DNA from: Pseudoalteromonas shioyasakiensis
GTDB lineage: Bacteria; Pseudomonadota; Gammaproteobacteria; Enterobacterales; Alteromonadaceae
DNA: 64,000 nt
Assembly (NCBI GenBank): GCA_013391845.1
Contig: CP058414.1
Coordinates: 1,660,501-1,724,500 of the forward strand
Reading direction: 5' to 3'
Positions 28,224-35,579 of this stretch are shown one piece after another. The notes beneath the pieces were generated by a model. The model was given only the letters and a program-made list of their open reading frames with translations. It had not been told where the DNA came from and did not search any database. The first letter of the stretch is position 1. Every line of letters begins with the position of its first letter. The translations under genes were made by a program, and so were the position numbers.

Positions 28224-29489
28224 ATGACAGAAATCCTTCCTAGCCAATCATCAAGCCTTGATGATTGGCTTTGTTATTTAGAAAATGTCCATCCTGCCAA
28301 TATCGAAATGGGTTTAGAGCGCGTAGAACGCGTGGCAAACCAAGTCGGTTTACTTGATACATCAAGCAAAATAATCCTTATTGCAGGCACTAACGGTAAA
28401 GGGACCACTGCCCGTTGCCTAGAAAGCTTATTACTTGCACAGGGTTTTAGTGTGGGTACTTATGCTTCGCCGCATCTTATTCGTTACAACGAGCGCGTAC
28501 GTATTAATGGCCAAGAGCTTGATGATCAATTCCATGTTGATGCTTTTGATATGCTAGAAAAAGGCCGTGCTGACACGCAACTAACTTATTTTGAGTACGG
28601 TACCTTAGGTGCACTGGCTATTTTTAAACGTCACGCCGTTGATTATGTACTGTTAGAAGTCGGCCTTGGTGGTCGTTACGATGCCACTAATATCGTTAAA
28701 CCACATGCTTGTGTGATCACCACCATAGATTTAGACCATAAAGAATATCTAGGTGATACCCGTGAACTTGTTGGTTACGATAAAGCTGGCATTTTCCGTA
28801 CCAATACGCCTGCTATTGTTGGCGATTTAGCCATTCCACACACAGTAACTGATTATGGCAACGAAATTAACGCTGATATGGTGCTATCAGGTCGTGACTT
28901 CATATTCACAGAAGACAGTGAAGGCTTTAAATGGCAGTACCAAGATAAAGACTGGCGCTTAGCTAAGCCTGCGATCCCTTGTCAAAATGCAGCAACCGCG
29001 TTGACCTTACTAGCAAAACTTGACCTACTGCCAAGCGAGCAACAAGTGCGTGACTGCTTAGCTAACCTTATTGTCGAAGGTCGCTTTCAGCAGTTAAGTG
29101 AGCAACCGCTTATTTTTACCGATGTTGCGCATAATCCTGAATCTGCTCGATATTTGGCACGCAAATTAAGCGTGTATAAAGATCAAGGGTTTAAAATTCA
29201 TGCATTAGTCGCTATGCTTGCAGATAAAGATAAGGTGGCTGCTATGTCGGCCATGGCGAATGTTGTTGATCAGTGGTCGTTAGCAAGCTTAGATTGTTTC
29301 CGTGGAGACAAGGTTGAGAATCTTGCTAAAGCATTAGCCGAAACCGCATCAACAGCGCCAAGCACGCACTATGCGAGTGTTGAAACTGCGCTAGATACGT
29401 TATTACCAAATGTCGATGAAAACACGTTAGTGATTGTGTTTGGTTCATTTATAACTGTGGCTGCAGCCATCAATTACTTTAAAAAATAG
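28224..29489 (+). CDS. folC: Dihydrofolate synthase / folylpolyglutamate synthase
   Basis: 421-residue bifunctional Mur-ligase-family enzyme that adds glutamate to dihydropteroate and to folates. The P-loop is GTNGKGTT (55-62), preceded by the FolC start pattern DDWLCYLENVHP. ASPHLIRYNERVRING and LEVGLGGRYDATNIV are conserved blocks, and TDVAHNPESARYLA lies in the C-terminal domain. dedD follows after 11 bases, so they are probably cotranscribed. Confidence 0.96.
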   Translation: MTEILPSQSSSLDDWLCYLENVHPANIEMGLERVERVANQVGLLDTSSKIILIAGTNGKGTTARCLESLLLAQGFSVGTYASPHLIRYNERVRINGQELDDQFHVDAFDMLEKGRADTQLTYFEYGTLGALAIFKRHAVDYVLLEVGLGGRYDATNIVKPHACVITTIDLDHKEYLGDTRELVGYDKAGIFRTNTPAIVGDLAIPHTVTDYGNEINADMVLSGRDFIFTEDSEGFKWQYQDKDWRLAKPAIPCQNAATALTLLAKLDLLPSEQQVRDCLANLIVEGRFQQLSEQPLIFTDVAHNPESARYLARKLSVYKDQGFKIHALVAMLADKDKVAAMSAMANVVDQWSLASLDCFRGDKVENLAKALAETASTAPSTHYASVETALDTLLPNVDENTLVIVFGSFITVAAAINYFKK

Positions 29490-29500
29490 AGAGGAAATCG

Positions 29501-30154
29501 GTGAACGCAGGGTTTATTAATCGCTTAGTAGGAACCACGATTGTGGTTGTGGCGGCTATTGTCTTCATCCCAAACATTTTGGATGGTGAAAAGGTTCATT
29601 ATAAAGAAGGCTTTAAAGCAATTCCTGAACGTCCTGAGTTCACTACCATTGACTTGCAAGAGGCGATTGATAATAAAGTATCTTCAGCGGAGCAACCTTC
29701 GCAAATTTCGGTTGAAGATATTCAAGCAAACGATACTGAACTTGTTACTAATGAAACCCAGCAAATTGATGATGCGCCGAAAATGGTTGAAGCCTCAACA
29801 GATGAGCCTGTCATTACCAAAGCTGAGCCAAAAGTTGTAGTGCAAGAACCAGCAAAGCCAATCGCTAAAACCCCAGAGCCAACTCGTAAGCCAGAAGAGA
29901 ACCTCACACAAATGGCTTATGTCATTCAGCTGGGGAGTTTTTCCCACGCACCTAATGTGAAATCTCTACAGGAAAAATTAAAAGCGAATGGTTTCAAAAC
30001 CTTCACTCGGCCAGTCAAAACCCCGAACGGCACACTTACAAAAGTCTTTGTAGGCCCTTCACTTAGCAAGAAAGAGTTAGAGAGTAAGCTTACTGAGTTA
30101 AAGCAGTTAACCAAGTTAAATGGCAAAGTTACTCAGTTTGAAATTACAAAATGA
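29501..30154 (+). CDS. dedD: SPOR-domain cell division protein DedD
   Basis: 217 residues: one N-terminal membrane helix (about 7-25, VGTTIVVVAAIVFIPNILDG), an acidic, Pro-rich periplasmic linker, and a C-terminal SPOR domain (about 140-215, AYVIQLGSFSHAPNVKSL to KVTQFE) that binds denuded septal glycan. Starts with GTG after GAGGAAAT. The order folC-dedD-cvpA-purF matches E. coli, but here a repeat element separates dedD from cvpA. Confidence 0.92.
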   Translation: MNAGFINRLVGTTIVVVAAIVFIPNILDGEKVHYKEGFKAIPERPEFTTIDLQEAIDNKVSSAEQPSQISVEDIQANDTELVTNETQQIDDAPKMVEASTDEPVITKAEPKVVVQEPAKPIAKTPEPTRKPEENLTQMAYVIQLGSFSHAPNVKSLQEKLKANGFKTFTRPVKTPNGTLTKVFVGPSLSKKELESKLTELKQLTKLNGKVTQFEITK

Positions 30155-30165
30155 TCTGGCAAAGG

Positions 30166-30416
30166 ATACCCAAACTACCTGTGGATCCAAGTTTCAGCAC
30201 TATTACAGGGATTAAAACTCAGGGCTTGGCATTCAAGTAGTAGGTACCTTGCTACAACGCAGTAGTGGAAGCCCTGTGAAGCGCCCGAAGGGCATGGCTA
30301 AAACGCATTTATTCTGCGTTATTGATTTTGACAAGGGGACACCATTCCCTACAATCAATGCCTTGCCTAAATGCGTTTTATCTCATGCTGAATTCTTGGA
30401 TCCACAGGTGGTTCAA
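30166..30416. repeat. Fold-back (MITE-like) element, copy 1
   Basis: First of two tandem copies. The left end ATACCCAAACTACCTG (then TGGATCCA) and the right end TGGATCCACAGGTGGTT (30397-30413) are inverted repeats; the outermost right bases have diverged to CAAA. Positions 30249-30413 match 30509-30673 of copy 2 with one difference in 165 bases. Internal palindromes let the whole unit fold on itself. No coding sequence is credible inside. Confidence 0.85.
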
Positions 30417-30680
30417 ATACCCAAACCACCTGTGGATCCATGATTCAGCGCTATCACAGGGTTTTCAATACAAGGCGTGGCGATGCAGGAATGTAGGTAC
30501 CTTTCAAATTGCTACAACGCAGTAGTGGAAGCCCTGTGAAGCGCCCGAAGGGCATGGCTAAAACGCATTTATTCTGCGTTATTGATTTTGACAAGGGGAC
30601 ACCATTCCCTACAATCAATGCCTTGCCTAAATGCGTTTTATCTCATGCTGAATTCTTGCATCCACAGGTGGTTTGGGTAT
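30417..30680. repeat. Fold-back (MITE-like) element, copy 2
   Basis: Complete 264-base copy with 24-base terminal inverted repeats that match at 23 positions (left end ATACCCAAACCACCTG..., right end ...CAGGTGGTTTGGGTAT). Nested inside are TCACAGGG/CCCTGTGA (30454-30461 with 30532-30539), GCCC-GAA-GGGC (30543-30553) and AAAACGCATTTA/TAAATGCGTTTT (30560-30571 with 30628-30639). A TA dinucleotide lies at both ends, as left by IS630/mariner-type transposition. The non-autonomous element origin is inference. Confidence 0.87.
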
Positions 30681-30685
30681 AGAAT
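30656..30685 (+). promoter_or_regulatory. Candidate outward promoter at the end of repeat copy 2
   Basis: TTGCAT (30656-30661), 18-base spacer, TAGAAT (30680-30685), with the start point expected about 20 bases before cvpA. The -35 and spacer lie in the element. The G-to-C change at 30659 that separates copy 2 from copy 1 turns TTGGAT into TTGCAT. Confidence 0.5.
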
Positions 30686-30715
30686 GCGCCCCAAATTAAC
30701 GACTAGTTGGTTCTT

Positions 30716-31210
30716 ATGATCTGGGTTGATTACGCCGTACTTGGTATTATTGCACTATCCACTATCATCGGCTTAATACGTGGCTTTGTAAAAGAAGCAA
30801 TGTCATTAGCTGTATGGGCTGGCGCATTTATCATCTCTAGCTTGTTTTACCAATATTTAGCATCCTTCCTAACAAGTATTTCAGAACCCCTTTTAAGAAA
30901 TGCAGCCGCAATAGCCATATTATTCTTTGCGACACTCCTGTTGGGTGGGTTACTAAACTATATTTTAGGTGAACTTGTACAACGTACTGGTTTATCTGGC
31001 ACAGACCGTGTGTTCGGCATAGTGTTTGGTGCTCTTCGTGGCGTGTTGGTCGTAAGCGCGTTACTCTTCTTTCTTGATGCTTTTACCGGTGCACCTAATA
31101 CGCATTGGTGGGGCAACTCTATTTTGATTCCAGAATTTGGCTTTGTTGTTGAGTGGTTCTTCTCGTACCTCGAAAACAACTCGAGCTTTTTAAATTCTGT
31201 AAACCGTTAA
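30716..31210 (+). CDS. cvpA: CvpA family inner-membrane protein
   Basis: 164 residues with four membrane helices, very similar in pattern to E. coli CvpA ([54 protein letters not shown]). In E. coli it is needed for colicin V production and affects envelope homeostasis; the molecular role is not settled. ATG 30716 is chosen over an in-frame TTG nine bases upstream because it gives the conserved MxWxDY start. purF follows after 18 bases. Confidence 0.94.
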   Translation: MIWVDYAVLGIIALSTIIGLIRGFVKEAMSLAVWAGAFIISSLFYQYLASFLTSISEPLLRNAAAIAILFFATLLLGGLLNYILGELVQRTGLSGTDRVFGIVFGALRGVLVVSALLFFLDAFTGAPNTHWWGNSILIPEFGFVVEWFFSYLENNSSFLNSVNR

Positions 31211-31228
31211 TCGGCGAGGATAAATTTA

Positions 31229-32755
31229 ATGTGTGGTATCGTTGGCATAGTCGGAACTTCTCCTGTTAATCAGGCGTTATATGACGGCTTAACTGTTTTG
31301 CAACACCGCGGTCAAGATGCAGCTGGCATCATTACCATTGAAAACAACACGTTTAGCTTACGTAAAGCCAATGGCCTAGTAAAAGACGTATTTCATACCC
31401 GTCATATGAAACGTCTGCAAGGTACAATTGGTATTGGCCATGTTCGCTACCCGACAGCTGGTTCTTCTAGCTCGTCAGAAGCGCAACCTTTCTATGTTAA
31501 CTCGCCATTTGGTATCGCACTTGCGCACAATGGTAACTTAACAAACGCAGAAGCATTAAAGCAGCAACTATTTTCAGAAGCTCGCCGTCATGTTAATACA
31601 ACGTCTGACTCTGAAATTTTACTTAACATCATGGCGCATGAGTTAAGTAAATCAAACAAGCTGAAACTTGATGCGGAAGATATCTTCACTGCGGTAACTG
31701 AAGTTAATAATAAAGTAACAGGTGGCTATGCAACGATTGCGATGATCATTGGTCATGGTATTGTTGCATTTCGTGACCCTAACGGCATTCGCCCACTGGT
31801 TTTTGGTAAGCGCGAAACAGCAAACGGTACTGAGTACATGTTTGCATCAGAAAGCGTTGCTTTAAAAACCGACGGCTTTGAGTTTGTTCGTGATGTTGCA
31901 CCAGGTGAAGCAATTTACGTAACTGAAGATGGTCAGCTGTTCTCACAATCGTGTGCTGAAAAAGCAACTTACGCACCGTGTATCTTTGAATTCGTTTACT
32001 TTGCGCGCCCAGATTCAACGATTGACCGTATGTCTGTTTATGCAACACGTGTAAACATGGGAACTAAGTTAGGTGAAAAAATTGCACGTGAATGGGCTGA
32101 TAAAGACATCGACGTTGTCATTCCTATCCCTGAAACATCATGTGATGTAGCGCTTGAGATTGCCTCTGCTCTTAACCTGCCATACCGCCAAGGTTTCGTT
32201 AAAAATCGCTACATTGGTCGTACGTTCATCATGCCAGGCCAAGAAATGCGTAAGAAGTCAGTACGTCAAAAACTGAATGCCATTGACCGCGAGTTCAAGG
32301 GTAAAAACGTATTGCTTGTTGATGATTCAATTGTGCGTGGTACAACGTCAGCACAAATCGTTGAGATGGCTCGTGAGTCAGGTGCGAAGAACGTTTACTT
32401 CGCTTCAGCTGCGCCAGAGATTCGTTTCCCGAACGTTTATGGTATCGACATGCCATCGGCAGCTGAGCTAATTGCTCATGGCCGTGAAGTTGAAGATATT
32501 AACGCAAGCATTGGTGCAGATGGTCTTATCTATCAATCGCTAGATGACTTAATCTCGGCAGTAAGCCAAGAAAATCCAGAAATCACCCGTTTTGAAACAT
32601 CAGTATTTGATGGTCAATATATCACTGGTGATATCGACCAAGACTACCTGAACCACATTGACCGTTTACGTAATGATTCAGCGAAATCAACGCGTGAAAA
32701 TGCGATGTCTGCGAGTTTAGAGTTACACAATCAAGAAGAAAACAGCGCTGATTAA
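31229..32755 (+). CDS. purF: Amidophosphoribosyltransferase
   Basis: 508 residues; first step of de novo purine synthesis, glutamine plus PRPP giving 5-phosphoribosylamine. The mature N-terminal nucleophile is Cys2 (MCGIVGIVG). The glutaminase domain has HRGQDAAGI and [20 protein letters not shown]. The phosphoribosyltransferase domain has the PRPP loop [19 protein letters not shown]. Length agrees with E. coli PurF (505). Cotranscribed with cvpA. Confidence 0.98.
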   Translation: MCGIVGIVGTSPVNQALYDGLTVLQHRGQDAAGIITIENNTFSLRKANGLVKDVFHTRHMKRLQGTIGIGHVRYPTAGSSSSSEAQPFYVNSPFGIALAHNGNLTNAEALKQQLFSEARRHVNTTSDSEILLNIMAHELSKSNKLKLDAEDIFTAVTEVNNKVTGGYATIAMIIGHGIVAFRDPNGIRPLVFGKRETANGTEYMFASESVALKTDGFEFVRDVAPGEAIYVTEDGQLFSQSCAEKATYAPCIFEFVYFARPDSTIDRMSVYATRVNMGTKLGEKIAREWADKDIDVVIPIPETSCDVALEIASALNLPYRQGFVKNRYIGRTFIMPGQEMRKKSVRQKLNAIDREFKGKNVLLVDDSIVRGTTSAQIVEMARESGAKNVYFASAAPEIRFPNVYGIDMPSAAELIAHGREVEDINASIGADGLIYQSLDDLISAVSQENPEITRFETSVFDGQYITGDIDQDYLNHIDRLRNDSAKSTRENAMSASLELHNQEENSAD

Positions 32756-32777
32756 TCAGTCCTGATTTGATTGATAT

Positions 32778-32805
32778 AAAAAAGGAGCTAAACAGCTCCT
32801 TTTTT
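32778..32805 (+). terminator. Terminator after purF
   Basis: Stem AAAAAAGGAGCT/AGCTCCTTTTTT with loop AAAC (32790-32793). The A-tract also lets it serve the convergent minus-strand gene. Confidence 0.92.
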
Positions 32806-32808
32806 GTT

Positions 32809-33360
32809 TTATATTTGAGAGTGTTGCATTTTTTTCAGCTTAAGTGCTAATAGTACCATCATTATGCCAAACACGATGGCGTAGCTGGCAACGAGCCAAA
32901 GCAGGGTGATTATGCCCGCGCCAGGGTTAAATATCAGATATCCACCAAAGATAATCGAAATAATACCGCTGCCAATTAACAGCCACTCATTAGTGATTTC
33001 TTTGCGTAGTTTACTGGCAATAACAATCTCAATCACACCAATAGCAATAGCCCATGCGGCAATAAAGTACAGCATTAAGATAGCCGTTACGTTGGGAGCA
33101 AACAGGGTCACAAGTGCAGCTGCAATTGAAATTAGACCACCAACTAATAGCATCCACCAAAGTGGGTTTTCATTTTTTGAAGCAATAGCTAACCAAGTTC
33201 TAATGGCACCATCGACAAAAAAGTAAGCGGCGAAAATAAACATCAAAATCGCTAATGAGGCTTCTGGGGCAAACCAACCACAAATACCAAAAATGATAGC
33301 GATGACACCGTGGATCATTAATGATGACCAATGGGGGATTAGTGAACTTGAAATCTGCAT
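32809..33360 (-). CDS. HdeD-family (DUF308) membrane protein
   Basis: 183 residues with six predicted membrane helices in three pairs and the DUF308 pattern (GVIAIIFGICGWFAPEASL, FIFAAYFFVDGAIRTWLAI, GGLISIAAALVTLFAP). E. coli HdeD is linked to acid resistance at high cell density; function here is not shown. It sits alone between the purF terminator and the divergent MscS-like gene. Confidence 0.85.
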   Translation of the reverse strand: MQISSSLIPHWSSLMIHGVIAIIFGICGWFAPEASLAILMFIFAAYFFVDGAIRTWLAIASKNENPLWWMLLVGGLISIAAALVTLFAPNVTAILMLYFIAAWAIAIGVIEIVIASKLRKEITNEWLLIGSGIISIIFGGYLIFNPGAGIITLLWLVASYAIVFGIMMVLLALKLKKMQHSQI

Positions 33361-33516
33361 TATCGTTTTCCTTTGCTTTAGTCTCTATATAACTAACATC
33401 TCAGCGCTTACTTGCAAAGATTTTTAATTATTTTTTGTACAGTTACACAAACCGTGCTCTAATTTAATTAGCTGATTATTTCAGCGATTTAATGTTTATA
33501 AGACAAGGAACAAAGT

Positions 33517-35211
33517 GTGAGCCGTTGTAATACAAAGTTTTCATTACAATTTAGTAAGTTATTAGTGTGCTTTTTACTGTTGTTCAATGCGCCATTATGG
33601 GCAACAACCACACCTGAAGTTACCGTTAAGTCCTTAATAGATAAAGACAACAAGGAAGAGCAAAGTGAACAAAAAGCAGCTAAGCAAGAGCCTGAAGTCA
33701 GTTCTCCTGCAGCCAGCGAAGAAAAAGAAACGGCTTTAGAGGATGATTTACCTTTCGACACATTTGGTCGTATGACACCAAGAAGTTCAATGCAGGGTTA
33801 CTTGATAGCGGCCAGAGCTCGTGACTTTGAACGGGCTGCTCAGTATCTTGATTTTCGAAATTTACCTAAGGATGTGTCTATTATAGGGCAGCTTCAACTA
33901 GCTGAGAACTTATCTGTAGTACTTGATCGTACACTCTGGATCGACATTGATAACTTAAGTAATAAACCCGAAGGAAAACAAAAAGAAAGTGTGCCAAGTT
34001 ATCGTGATTTAGTGGGGGAAATCTCAACCTCACAAGGTACTGTGCAAATCTTATTACAGTTGATTCCAGACCCAGAAAGTGGCAATCGCATCTGGAAAAT
34101 ATCGAATGCGACGGTAAGCCAAATTCCCTTATTGACGAAAGAGTATGGCTATAGCCATGTCGGCGAGTGGTTATATAAAAACTTGCCAGATGTTGAGTTT
34201 TTAGGTGTGCTACTTTGGCAATGGGTATATTTTGTTTTTAGTTTTTTGCTTTTCCTTGCAATAGCAATCATCTTGACGCGTATTATTACTTTTATACTTG
34301 CCCATTTAAAAGTGCCAGTCGAAAAAGATGTGATAGCGTTCATCAATGGGCCAGTTTGCTTATTGCTGGCTGTATTAATGTCGCGTTCTTTGAGTGATCA
34401 GTCGAATGTAACGATTGCTGTACTCGCTTTATTTCATGGTGCAACAGTACTTTTGATTGCATGGGGTTGGATATGCCTTCGTACAGTTGACATAGTGAAG
34501 CATAGACTTGGTCAGCGCTTCATTAAGCAAGATAGGCCCCAAGTGGTTTTTTTACTTCGCCCAATTAGTAACGTTGTAAAAACCTCAATAGTAATTATTT
34601 TGCTATTTATGTGGTTTGAAAACTTAGGATTCAATGCCACAACGCTATTAGCTGGTTTAGGGATCGGTGGTTTAGCCATCGCGCTGGCTGCGCAAAAAAC
34701 GGTGGAAAATATTATAGCGGCCATCACACTTTATATTTCAGCACCAGTTAAAATTGGCAGTTTATGTAAATTTGGTAGCCAGCTAGGCACAATTGAAGAA
34801 ATAGGACTGAGAGCAACTCGAATTCGCACTCTTGACCGCTCTGTAATATATGTGGCGAATGCAAAGTTCGTTGATATGCAGCTTGAGAATGTTTCTGAAA
34901 GAGAGCGTATTTCTTATAGGCCGAAATTGATGCTCAGTGCGAATACCAAGCAACAAAATCTAATCTCGTTTATGCAAGCGGTAAGAGAGCTTTTAGAACA
35001 ACATAAACATATCGCCTTTGAGCCTTGCAGGGTTCGTTTCAAAGCTTTCTCGCCTTGGGCTTTACAAGTGGATGTACTAAGCTACGTAGAGACTGTCGAC
35101 TTTGCATTTTATATGGAAGTAATAGAAGAATTAAACTTAGCAATTTTAGGCTTATTAAATGAGCATGAGTGCGAATTAGCTAATCCAGAATTCGCACGTG
35201 TAACTGATTAG
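33517..35211 (+). CDS. MscS-family mechanosensitive channel
   Basis: 564 residues. A signal-like N-terminus (1-29), a charged Glu/Lys linker and a soluble periplasmic domain (about 75-210) precede membrane helices. The pore helix is GLGIGGLAIALAAQKTVENI, followed by the beta domain with GTIEEIGLRATRIRTLDRSV and a C-terminal alpha/beta domain. The long periplasmic part places it with the larger MscS relatives (YbiO/YjeP-like) rather than short MscS. Expected role: release of solutes on hypo-osmotic shock. The GTG start follows CAAGGAAC. The beta domain reads KIGSLCKF where many relatives have VGD, so gating may differ. Confidence 0.88.
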   Translation: MSRCNTKFSLQFSKLLVCFLLLFNAPLWATTTPEVTVKSLIDKDNKEEQSEQKAAKQEPEVSSPAASEEKETALEDDLPFDTFGRMTPRSSMQGYLIAARARDFERAAQYLDFRNLPKDVSIIGQLQLAENLSVVLDRTLWIDIDNLSNKPEGKQKESVPSYRDLVGEISTSQGTVQILLQLIPDPESGNRIWKISNATVSQIPLLTKEYGYSHVGEWLYKNLPDVEFLGVLLWQWVYFVFSFLLFLAIAIILTRIITFILAHLKVPVEKDVIAFINGPVCLLLAVLMSRSLSDQSNVTIAVLALFHGATVLLIAWGWICLRTVDIVKHRLGQRFIKQDRPQVVFLLRPISNVVKTSIVIILLFMWFENLGFNATTLLAGLGIGGLAIALAAQKTVENIIAAITLYISAPVKIGSLCKFGSQLGTIEEIGLRATRIRTLDRSVIYVANAKFVDMQLENVSERERISYRPKLMLSANTKQQNLISFMQAVRELLEQHKHIAFEPCRVRFKAFSPWALQVDVLSYVETVDFAFYMEVIEELNLAILGLLNEHECELANPEFARVTD

Positions 35212-35286
35212 TTGCTAAAAAAGGGGTAAATGAAAGTGGCTCTCATTTGCGTGTGATGTCTACACATTGTCGTAATTAGATGGACA

Positions 35287-35298
35287 GGACATATGTCC
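35287..35298. promoter_or_regulatory. Perfect 12-bp palindrome upstream of the TonB receptor gene
   Basis: GGACATATGTCC, about 120 bases ahead of the probable promoter. A candidate regulator site; no named consensus fits. Confidence 0.4.
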
Positions 35299-35410
35299 GC
35301 TTTGGTTAAAAATAATTGCATAAAATCTTCTAAATGCGGCGATGTTGCCGCTAATTGTTGTAAAATAATTGTATATTTATAATTTTTAATGCAGTAAAAG
35401 TGTCATAAAG

Positions 35411-35419
35411 TGTTATAAT
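35411..35419 (+). promoter_or_regulatory. Extended -10 promoter of the TonB receptor gene
   Basis: TGTTATAAT: perfect TATAAT (35414-35419) with the TGn extension; no good -35, as is usual for extended -10 promoters. It leaves a leader of about 155 bases. Confidence 0.6.
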
Positions 35420-35436
35420 CATCAGCGTTCGTTCAG

Positions 35437-35558
35437 CCTCTTTACTTCGTTTTGCACTCTCGATTAAGAGGTCCGCGCAGCTTATTACAAGGCGCGAAAA
35501 ATTGGCCGAGCCCGTCAAATGAATTGACGCAACATCATCACCGTTGAATAAGAGTGCA
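35437..35558 (+). promoter_or_regulatory. Long structured leader of the TonB receptor mRNA
   Basis: Visible pairings: CCTCTT/AAGAGG (35437-35442 with 35466-35471), CGCGC/GCGCG (35474-35478 with 35492-35496), GTCAA/TTGAC (35514-35518 with 35524-35528), and a long-range TGCACTCT/AGAGTGCA (35453-35460 with 35551-35558). The long-range arm starts inside the loop of the first stem, giving either a pseudoknot or alternative folds. It ends about 20 bases before ATG. It does not match cobalamin, TPP or FMN riboswitch signatures. The rest of the 368-base gap holds no gene. Confidence 0.55.
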
Positions 35559-35579
35559 TAAAAAAGGTTAAAACCCGAC

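Noticed and set aside
30249..30525. Two short open frames (64 and 67 codons) inside the repeat elements
   Set aside because: They lie wholly within the fold-back repeat, have no ribosome site and follow its palindromes; treated as chance frames.
30166..30680. CRISPR-like direct repeats
   Set aside because: Only two units, each about 260 bases and nearly identical throughout, with no short repeat/spacer pattern.
35437..35558. Known riboswitch (cobalamin, TPP or FMN) in the TonB receptor leader
   Set aside because: None of the conserved core sequences of those classes is present; left as an unassigned structured leader.
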